Below, piece by piece: positions 28,301 through 39,365 of a DNA stretch of 64,000 nucleotides; positions within the stretch are counted from its first letter, which is position 1; each line of letters starts with the position of its first letter. Under the pieces are notes generated by a model, which saw nothing but the letters and a program-made list of their open reading frames with translations, did no database searches and was not told the origin of the DNA. Origin of the DNA: Lateolabrax maculatus (lineage: Eukaryota; Chordata; Actinopteri; Acropomatiformes; Lateolabracidae); the NCBI GenBank assembly GCA_031216445.1, contig CM062211.1, positions 18,019,501 through 18,083,500 of the forward strand, in the 5' to 3' direction. Made by a program: the position numbers and the translations under genes.

Positions 28301-31300
28301 ACAAGTGGAGGATTTACCGTGAAACCTGGTCCCTGCCTTTCTTATTATTTTCTTTCTACTAAAAACTATTCCTGTCTCTTTTGTTTCACTTCATTATTCA
28401 GTCCGACATCGTGTTCATGTTTGTGGTGGAGGTTTATTTTTGTTGTGGCCTGACCAATCAGAAGCGAGGGACGTGTCTGTCCTGTCTTGGTCATTTTCAG
28501 TCGACACTGAAGCTGTTTGCTGGAGAGATTTAACCTGCACGGCTTCGTCAGTGTCACCTACTGTTGTGGCCATTTTTCTTCAAACACAGGAAGAAATCTG
28601 TGAACAGCTCCCAGTGAGCTCAGTAACAGAACTGTTTGAAAATATCGGACATGTGGGCGGCGACTGACATGAAAAGTCATCAAATTTATTTAGATTCATT
28701 CCCTGGAGGCTGTTAACGTCTCTACAAACTTTCCTGGCAATTCGTCAAACAGTCGTTGAGATATTTCACTCGTGGAGTCGCCTACAGCGGCTGAAAACCT
28801 CTCTGATTACAGATCAAAATGTTTAGTTTTTTTACTGACAGTCACAAACTTGCACAAAGTTATGCAAATTTATACTCTTCTAATGGGGCGATAATGTAGC
28901 AGATGTAGCCTCTAAAAATAAACCGTGTGAAAGTGACTCGGGGCTGCAGTCTGTGGCGTCCTCGCTGTTGTTGCGGAGCGCCATGTGCACAGAGGGCAGC
29001 TGCTAACTCACCCTGAAGGGCATAAAAATGCTGAAGGAGTCTGGATTAATGAGCTGCATCTACACGTCCCAGCAGCTCGCAAATACACACACGCCTACAG
29101 TGGACGCAAACACACGCTCATATACACTTAAAAAACACACTTTTACACCCATTATCTTTGATGTAAATACAAACACACTTTGCATACGTATCTGCATAAA
29201 CAGGGCGGTTGTGCTCCAACACACACTCTTCATCAGACGTTTTGGAAGATGAAACTCCACCCTGGAAGCATTTCCAATTCATAGCTGGTGATCCGTGAAG
29301 CCGAGCGCTCGGTAATGAAATCTATTGAGGTGTTCAGTCAAGTGCTCACGTGAGCCCGTGAAGTCCACACGGGATCAGGAGAGCGCAGATCTTCCTCCCA
29401 GTGTTGTTTTAAGGATGAAAAGTAGATTTGCGCGCAGCTGTGGGCTCATGTTTATCAGGAGTCTCAGAGGAGGGAAACGGTCCTGACAGGCTAAAGGTTC
29501 TCCAAGTGATGAGTGCAGTATTTGGTGGAAAGATCCAAAGATCAGGAAGGATTCAGAGATGTCGTTCAGGCAGAGATATTCTGTGGGAGGAGAGAGATTT
29601 ATTCATCACAGTGTGGTTTAAAGATATCGTTTTGGCGATTTATAGGAGGAAACACATGTTCTTTCTGCAAAAAATAAGGTTTTATAGATACCTTATATAT
29701 TATAGACATTGTCGGGTATTTAACTTCCCTCCAGGTGAAGAAGACCTGGGGAGCGACGCTGACCACCCTGCAGGACATGACGGTGCTGGAAGACTACGAC
29801 GTCTCCCAGAGCTTCACCCACAGCCCGTCCTCAGAGTCGGTCAAGTCCAGCGTGTCGGACGGCTACTTGAACAAACCGAGTCTGGCCAAGAGGCGGGCCA
29901 ACCATCAGGAGACGGAGCTCTTCTACTTCACTGTGAGGGAACGGCACAGTTCATACTTTACTCAGTGAATGTGTATACTTTCCACAAGCTTTCATCTGTT
30001 TTTTGTGAAGAAATCTTAATTTGTCGGATAAATGTAGTGGAGTAAAAAGCACAATATTTCCCTCTGAGATGTGGTGGAGGAGAAACAGAAAGTGGCATGA
30101 AAACAAATATTTAACTCCTTTATATTTGTGTTTTATTTTTCAATTCTCAGAAATTTCGCGAGTATCTGGAGGGGAGTAATCTTATTTCCAAACTCCAGGC
30201 CAAACATGACATACTGAAGAAAGCTTTAGCAGAGGGTAAGACGAACATGACCTCTCCTCACTGTCTCCTGTCTTATATTTTATAACACAGGCGATAATCA
30301 GCGCTCCTGTCTTTTTTTCTGTCTTTTTTTATCTCACAGGGTATAAAGCCGAGCTGCTGACTACCAGGTATTATTTCACGTTGCAGTGCACATTTTCTCT
30401 TCATGTTAATAATAAGTGTTAACTTCCCTTCCCCACCACTTCAGTTTGAGTCACTCCCTCTTTCTCTCTCTCCTCTCTCTGCTCGTCACAGTCGTGGGCG
30501 GAAGAACTCCCACAGCAAGCACCAGGTACAGTTTCTCCTCTGTCGGGCTTCAGGTTGTTTCTCTGTGTGTTTGTGGACAGTCGAGGCTGTAATTTGTTGT
30601 GTACGCGTCCCCCTCGCTTTTCAAAATCCTATTTTTGACCCCCACCACCCACTTTTATAGTTCAGTTACAGTAGCGTTAACAGGCCCTCAGAGCAAAAGG
30701 CTTTAACCATGAGTGATTGCCATTCCTGGTTTACCCTGAGTTTTGCCTGTCAGGCTACATATGTGGTACTGCCTGATGCTCTGATAGTCGGAAGTCGTAC
30801 CTGCAGACATGACTTAGGGCTGCAATACTTCAAACTCCTTTGCATGTCTTTCGCAGTGCTCTTTCTCACTGAATATCTATCATAAGATATAAGGTATTAA
30901 CAAAAACAAAAAAAGTGTGATTTAGTTGCGTTAGTGTTTGCATTTCTAATTTTCTTGTTAATTAGACCACCATTGATTTGGAGAGCATGCATTGAAAATT
31001 ACATTTCTTAATTTGAGTTATTTTCTAGATTTATATCAATATGAAAAATGCCAGAAAATCGTTTATTTATTTATTTTAAATAAATTCTGAAACCAGACCT
31101 ACACCCTTGGCTGACAGAATATTGTGCATCTGGTTGGGAATCAGTTCAAACTTCATACGAACTATCGATTCTACTTCCACACCTGCACAGTATTTTCAGT
31201 ATGGCAGACTGAGTCAAGTGTTCGCAGGCTTTATAAAAGACAGCAGGAAGTCAGCAAAAATGTAATCCATGTGCTAAAATAATTTATTGCAGGGAGAAAG

Positions 31301-34300
31301 TATCTAACACGAATGATCCTGGAGTCTGGTGTAAGAATGCAGCATTTTAAATCAGCTAAAGTGTCTCTGATGTAAAACCTGGTGTAAAACAGCCTCAACA
31401 CTTAAAGGACGAGTCTGCTGAGTTTTTGATTTTTCTTATTATAAGCAAATCCAAATCCAACAATGATTTTAGCACCAAACCGGGATTAATCCGCCGCTGG
31501 AAATAGTCCCCAACAAATGCAGTAGATATTCTTCAGTAATGTTTTCTAAAAACTCCACTTGTTGGTTTTTGTCTTTGCATGTTTAACTTTTAACTTTCAT
31601 TTGAACTTTTCTATCAAAAAGAATCACAAAATCCCTTGTTATTTACAACTAATGATTGTCTGTGGCAGTTGAACTTCGGTCAATAAGCAGAATCAGACTG
31701 GATAAAGTATAGAAAGTATAAACATCAACCAACCCTGACTGTGTCCTAAATGACTGTTTCTAGGATTCAACCAAAGCCATACCTTTGCTTGTGGAGAGCT
31801 GCATCCGCTACATCAACCTACATGGTGAGTTTCAACATTCAGGTTTGATTGGCTCAGCTGTTATTGATGAGAAATATGGGCTTTCACAAACTACTCCACT
31901 AATATGTTGCAAAATCCAAGGTACCTGCTTGTCTTTAAAATCATTGGATTTAGTTTTTGTGGTAGTAAAAAGTCATGAATTTAATGAACAAGTCTTAAAT
32001 ATTTTTTCTTGCTTGCTTTAGGCAGTAATAATAATTTAATACTTACATACTTATGGTGAAACAGACATTAAATTGCCCTCTGTGGTATTAAAAAGGTCAT
32101 AAAGTCTTAAATGTAACCTGGTGAACCCTGCAGAAACCCTGAAAGTCTTGGTAACTAAAGGTTACTACGACTCATTGACCGCAGGTTCGATTCTAACACC
32201 GAACACCGCTCTGTTGCCAACAGGTCTTCAGCATCAAGGCATATTCAGGGTCTCGGGATCTCAGGTGGAGGTCAACGACATCAAGAACTCCTTCGAGAGA
32301 GGTGAGAGCCCCCCCCCCCCCCCCCCCACGTGATCGACAGCTCCGGGCGCGTTGGGATGTTGTTAAACTGGTTCTGTGGTTCTGTCGTCCAGGTAACGAC
32401 CCGCTGATCGACGAGGAGAGCAACCACGACATCAACTCTGTGGCGGGAGTGTTGAAGCTCTACTTCAGGGGCTTGGAGAACCCGCTGTTTCCGAAGGAGA
32501 GGTTTAATGACCTCATCTCCTGCGTCCGTGAGTACCACTGTCTGTTCACTGTTGGACTCTAACCCTCTGAACCCCAAGCAGTTTCTGGGCGTTTTTACTC
32601 ACTAATTTCACTCACTGCACCCGCAAGTCCTGCACCTCTACAGAAACAGCACAATCATGGCTAAAAGTAGAGGGAACTCAAAAGGAAAGTTGAATTTCTT
32701 TGATAATTTATTTTACAAAAATTGAGAAAAAGATGGAATCTATACATACAACATTATTCCAAGTTCCACATGCTATTAATATGGAACTATTAACATTTTT
32801 CTCTCCCTGCTCCGGCTTGAAGTTCAGTCGAGGATTCGCTGAATTTTTGTCTTCATCTAAGTCATTCAAAGCTTTCCAGTTGCACTGATGAGCTCAGAAT
32901 TTTTAGTTTTTTACAGGATCTGAATCGTGCAAACGGTTCGTTTTTGCTGAACTTTTGAATGAAACATGTAGAATAAAGTCATTCTGATAAAATATCACTG
33001 CGTAGATTTTACTATTTCATTTTACTTAATATAAGTAGAAGATCATTTCTGTCTTCACAGTCTCCAGCTAGGATAAATGGTTTAATTTTGGTGATGGTTT
33101 AAAGAAAACATGCCTTTCGAACCTGCCGGCGGGTTCTGGGGTTCAGAGGGTTAATGAGGCTGGTCTGTCTGTGGCGGGTACATTATGTGGTGGTCACACC
33201 TCAAAGTGGCATTCGCTCGTCCATGTGAAATTGGTGGCGGCCTGAAGCTTGGTGACAGTCAAAAATCACATTCATCCTCAGTCATTATTATTCAGATCTG
33301 AACACTGACATGAAACACATATTTTTAGATTCAGAGTGATTTACACTTCCAGAGGAGGTCAGTACCTCTGATGTCCTTCGCAAATAAATGTCTGTAAACC
33401 CGTCAGGAGTCATAGAATAAAGAACCTGCCTGAGAATCATCACGTTTTTAAGTTTTCTTCAGTATCAAAGTGATCCAGTGACATTTGTCTGTACATCCGC
33501 AGGTACACTGCAAACAGGAAGTGCTAATAGCTAATTTGGCATCATTTTACAAAGAAATGTTCTGACTGATACTTTCTGTTGGCAATTTTTGCACAGAAAA
33601 GTTGCTAAAACTGACCTTGTCACTTGCTGTAACATTTGTGCTGCTTCCATCTGCACATGAGCAGCTGCCATGGAGCCCATAAATGAACTAAAGGGAAATA
33701 AAGACTGAATCTCTGCCTATCTTCAGCCCACACACTCACTTTCCCTCTCAGTTTCCTTGTCTTTGTTTCTCTTTAGTGGCTCTTTGTCTTTCTGAAACTC
33801 ATCCCCTCCGCAGCGGAGAAACAGAGCCGGCTGCTTCTCTTTCTGCGGCGCCGGCTGGTGTTCCTCAGGACGCGTCGCTGTGTTACAGACGCCTTGTGAT
33901 TTGTCTCAGGGACTGATGATGGCTTGTTCTGATTGGTGTTTCACGCTGCAGGAATCGAGAACATGTACGAGAGAGCGCAGTGCATCCGAAAGATCCTGCT
34001 GGGCGTCCCGAGGGCGACGCTGGTGGTGATGCGTTACCTGTTCGCCTTTCTCAACCAGTGAGTATCCACTTACACAAAACCGAGCCCTCACAGTTAATGA
34101 TAATCGGCCATTTCTTTCCGTTTTCCCAGAGCTGTTCCCCTGAGATTTTAAAGCTGAGGAGAGGTGGGAGAGGCCATAAACCTCTCTTGTAGTGAAGGGG
34201 GTTAGAAGTGCACTTTTAAAGCGTGTAGAGATGATAAAACAGAGCGCTTTTCATCTCTGCAGCCTCTCAAATAAATATAGAATGAGAGAGGAGGGGAGCA

Positions 34301-37300
34301 AAGTGTGATGTGCAGGTGTGATGTACCAGCTGAATGTGCTGTCGGTCTATGAAGTGCATTCATCTTCAGCGCTATTAAACCAGCAGCTTCACTGTCGAGG
34401 AGAGTGAAAATATTTCTATTTCCATCAGTATTTAACTTCCAGGTCCTGTGAAAGCTGGTGGCAACATCCCAAGAAGCAATAATAGAGACTGAATGTGTAA
34501 ACAGCATTTTAACATCAGTACGCTATTAAGACAAACACAAATGAGACCATTACATAATGAGCCATGAGGTCGCAATTGGCAGGAAATCTGCTGAATTGTT
34601 TTACAGCACAAAAGAGAAGGACTGAGTTGTTTCCACAGAGCAGGAGGGTTCACATTTTCAGAGTTTTCTTGGAATAGAAAAGTCCCACTTGCTTTTTAAG
34701 CTTTTAAGCCGGTCTCTGTTCTGATAGCCTCAGCTAGAAAATGCATATTTCTTTCATCAGTCTTTCCAGAAAGCTGGAAAATATAAATGAATATCTGCTT
34801 GTTCTCTGCACAGTTAAACTCGAGCACCACCATCAGATACAACAAAGGCTGCAACTGATGATTATTTTCTTCGATTAATCGGCCAAATACTTTCTGACCA
34901 CGTCTTGTTTTGTAGACGCATTTTTGATAAATGATTGCGGTAACAAATATATTGTGTTTCCTGTTCTTTGAGTGCTTTTAATGCAAAATTGATAAATGTT
35001 GTGTAAGCATTAGCAGTAAGTTAATGGTAAGCTCTGATACGTCTGGAGGAGAGCGAGCAGTTAACAGGGAGGCTGATATCCTGTGGAAATTAAAAACATT
35101 AACTCTGGATTACATGCTGCATCGGTTCCTGTGAATCCCTCCTGCACTAACAATGAAAACTACTATATAGAACGGTACTTACAGAATGTAACATAACGGT
35201 GTCCTGAGTCTTCCGTCCTTCACAATAAGATGACATGCTTCAACAACTCCAAATTATGCAGTAAAGGTTGAAGAAGTGCAGTGAAAATACAAACTTCTAA
35301 AGGAGAAAGACTTTCTCTCGTCAAAGTCACTTTCATATAGTAATTAGACATGTAAATGTTCATGTATTCCTGGATGCGTTCGACTTCGGACCCCAATCAA
35401 AACAGATTTTAAAGTAAAAAGTTGCCAAATGTTTCAGTGCTCTCGTACTGTTTCCCGTTCCCACAGCCTGTCCCAGTACAGCGACGAGAACATGATGGAT
35501 GCTGGGAACCTGGCCATTGTGTTCGGGCCCACCCTCCTGCCCACACCGGACACGCTGGACCAGGTGGCCTGTCAGGCGCACGTCAACGAGGTCATCAAAA
35601 CGGTCATCCTGAACCACGACAACATCTTCCCCGACACCAAGGAGCTGCCCGGACCGGTGTATGAGAAGTGTATGACTGGAGACCAGTACTGGTGAGATTC
35701 ACAGATCAGCGTGTCTCATATTCTGTTACTTCGTTATCATCTAATCTAATCATATTCATCTAATTATAATATCCTAATGTTATTACTATTCTTCTGTGTA
35801 ACCCACTTTCCATCGACATTAACCTTCTGAACCCTGATTTTCTTTGTTAAGTTTGACTTTACTCACTTACTTAAAGAGGGGAGTGAAATACTGGCTGTGC
35901 CGACAGTCGTCTGGACATCCAGTGTTTCCTCTAGGATGTTTTAAATGACGCTTGACTGCAAAACAAACATATTTATCCTCCTCCACTACTCCTGCCTGTC
36001 TAATAAGGTCACATTTGAGAATGAGTAACGTTAGATTCTTTCTCTCACTCCATAAATATTTGATCACGCAGCCAGTGAGAATATAAAATGAATATAGTAC
36101 CGACCACTAACGTTACATATTCTAGAACCAGAACACATTTCTTTCCACAACTAAAGTAACGTCACCTGACCATCTTCCTCATCGACATCAGGCATCTTCC
36201 TCTTCTTGGAGAAATATTTTAACAAACTCATCTGATCATGCAACATTTTCATAAGTTTCATAGTTTATATAAACATCGTCGGTAATTATTTTACTGATGT
36301 TTATTGAAGTAACGTCTCATGATTCACTGAGTTCACAAACGTTAACATTGGAACGTTTATTCACGATATATTATTAATGTTAACAATAATTAGTTGGCCA
36401 TGAACATCTTATAGCTGACTCAGCACCATTTTGTAAAGTGTGAAAGAACGGCTGCTTCAGAAACAAGTTTTCCCGTGGCTACAGTATTATCAGTAAGTAT
36501 TCTTATTAAACCCGTCTGAGTGGGATACTGTGCACAGTGTGTGTTGTGTTCCTCTCTTCCTATGTATATTTTTTCTCGTTGCATAAACGCCTTGTGATCG
36601 GCAGCTTCGTCTCCATCTGTGCATGCGTCCTCCTCCCTTTGTTACCACGATGACGGTGCCTGACACCACCTCTCTCTCTCCCCCCACCCCCCACCCCGCT
36701 CCCCCCTTTGCTCCCGCAGCGAGAGTCCGTTCAGCGAGCCGGGAGCGTTGGAGGAGGCCGAGCCCGACGGCGGCACCGAGACCCAGACCAGCGACGAGGG
36801 TACGCCTGACCCCCGACCTTCACACAATCGCCCACACATTCCCATCCCTCTGTCTCCTGGTGGAGAGAGGTTGCTACGGCAACAGCAGCCATGGAGACAT
36901 CTCACCCCCCCCACCCTTCCTCCCTCCCTCCCTCCCTTCTCCACACCCCACCTGCCCTTCCTCCTCCCTCCTCTTTTCATCAGAATTAATAGAAAAGACT
37001 TATCCCTTTTTTTTTAATGCTCTTTTCTGATTGGTCGAGCTGTGGGAGGAACAAATCCTCCGAGGCAGCTGATTGACATGTTCAGAATCACCTCTATTTC
37101 TTATCTTCACCCCCCCCCCTCTCTCCGGCAGAGGGTGAGGCTGTGGAGGCGGTGGCGAGGTTCGACTACGTGGGCCGGTCGGGCCGCGAGCTCTCCTTCA
37201 AGAAGGGAGCGTCCCTGCAGCTCTTCCAGCGAGCGTCACATGACTGGTGGGAGGGGCGGCACAACGGCAGCCGCGGCCTGGTGCCTCACCAGTACATCGT

Positions 37301-39334
37301 GGTGAAGGACAGGCGAGTGCACAGCGGTTTTCTGTCAGTGGCCCTTTCATTTTGGTTGGTTTCACTGTGGGTTTGCGGGCAGATTGAAGTATTTTCTGTG
37401 TTTCAAAGCCTGATTATATTTTATTCCTCTCTGCCATTGTTACCATCAGTTTATACATATATATTAAATTAATCTCTATAGTAATACTGTCTATACTTTA
37501 GTGTAAGTGTCTAAAGAACTACAGATTATACAGTTTTTGCAATATTTTAAGGTTATAATTAATAAAACTGAAGGTAAGCCAGATACTAGGAAGAAAAACT
37601 TTATTAATTTCAACATTTAGATAAATAAAATAAAATTAAATACATTTTAAAAATGAAATGCTTTAGTTTATAATTGTTTGTAAATGTTGATGATACCTGT
37701 TGCAAATGTGTACAAATACCTGCCAAATTTTTGTAATGATCTATAACATACGTATAATATTAATTCTACTATATTCATACTATATCATATATCATTACAG
37801 AAAATTAGCAAGTATTTACGTTTGCAACAGATAAAATCAAGATTTATCTGTTATCATTTTACAAACAATCAAAAACTGAAGCATTTTTATTTTTATTATC
37901 TACATATTTCAAATGTTCTACCTAGTTTTTAGGGGGTTTTTTTGTTTAAAATTATATTATATAGTTTTACAGCTTTAGAAACGTAAACTTAAGTCTAGAA
38001 TGATTAAATAATGTTAATACGTACATACTTCTTTGCTATAAATCTACACATTGTGTGATTAATATGTAATTTAATTCATATGAGTTAAATGTAAATTTAA
38101 CCATACTTAAGCTCTTGTTGTTAACATAAGTGGCCCCATTTGATTGATTGACGAGCTGCAGTGATTGATCAGGGTGGCTTTGCTGCTCACCGGATTGCAC
38201 GCCTTGTTGACTAACAGTCTTATTGGACTGAGGGAGTCAATAACCAGATGCTATTGACCAGTTAATTGATGATTGGTGCGTTGTGTTGGTTCAGAGCGAT
38301 TTGTCCTGATTTGAGAGTCTCGGTGTCTTTAGGGCCGACGCCATGTCGGATACACTCAGTCAGAAAGCGGACAGCGACGGAGGAAGCAGCAGCACCGACG
38401 ACAAGAGGTCCAGGAGCGAGCTGAGCTCCCCCACCGACATCCGACCGCCAGAGACCTATAACAGGTCCGTCATGTAAGACACCTTCCATTATCATGAGAG
38501 GAGAGAGGATTGTTTGAGCCGTGTGAATCTTAAACCAGTTTCCCAGCTCGTCCTCTCACCTCTAGAAGTACCTGTGACTTTCATCGCAGCTGTTTCTCAT
38601 GTGACTCGTTTCCCCGTCTGCAGACATCGAACGCAACACTTTTCATTCACAGTGTCTCCTAACAACGACCAAATATCTGAGATCTGAATCCAGGTTTAAG
38701 ATATGTGTTCAGATACTTTACGTAAAGTGCCAAAAGACAACTTTTCTGCTTTAACTTATATGAAGTGAATGTTGCACAGTGTGGCTACAGAATAATGACA
38801 CCATCAGGGGTTAGTTTGGTTTTCTTGCGGTGGCCTTTCTAAAATGAGCCGTGGTTAAAGTTACTGATATTCTGATATGATCAAGGAGCTGATGAGCAGA
38901 CTGATGAACAGCGACACAAACAATAATATAACCTGGAAACATGGGGGGGAAGTTGTCTGTTGGCAATTTAAGTAAAAGTACTAATATAACAAAGTGAAAG
39001 TACTTCAGCTGAGTGTTCAGATTCTTCTTAAGTAAAATTATAGTATTATTAAACAGTATTTTTAGTTTTATCAGCGAAATGTATCAAAATTAAAAGCTCT
39101 CATTCTGCTGGAAAATGTCATATTTTTATATTTTACATATTAGATTAGAATCAATACTGAATCTCAAATACCTTTTATACAGTCAGCTGGTTTATCCAGG
39201 GGTTCCCAACCTAGGGGTTGGGCCCCTCCAAAGGGCCACCAGGTAAATCTGAGGGGTCGTGAGATGACTAATGGGAGAGAAGAAGAAAAAGTTCTGTTAT
39301 ACAAATCTGTTTTCATTTGTCAGATTCTTCTCTA

Positions 39335-39365
<31 letters not shown>

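Larger units (their letters stand above)
22332..30235 (+). other. srgap1: srgap1 exons 2-11: F-BAR domain
   Basis: Exons 2-11 encode about residues 23-474. They cover the Fes/CIP4-homology helix (VQLLQDLQDFFRKKAEIE, then EYSRNLEKLAERF) and the extended coiled-coil region through KRRANHQETELFYFTK and KLQAKHDILKKAL. In srGAPs this forms an inverse F-BAR dimer that binds membrane and induces protrusions. An 8-9 residue glycine-rich stretch (GVSGTGGG) in exon 6, around residue 208, is an expansion relative to the human protein. The exon 2 acceptor and donor are both bordered by TG repeats. Confidence 0.9.
31764..35691 (+). other. srgap1: srgap1 exons 14-18: RhoGAP domain
   Basis: About residues 496-696. 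The catalytic arginine finger lies in GIFRVSGS (Arg about 524, exon 15). The family signature continues with DINSVAGVLKLYFRGLENPL, MRYLFAFLNHLSQYSDENMM and NLAIVFGPTLLP. All expected elements for Rho GTPase activation are present, so the domain is predicted active. Confidence 0.93.

Noticed and set aside
29428..30045. 205-codon plus-strand frame
   Set aside because: It reads through intron 9 and then through srgap1 exon 10 in the wrong frame; the real exon is 29,735-29,932 in another frame.
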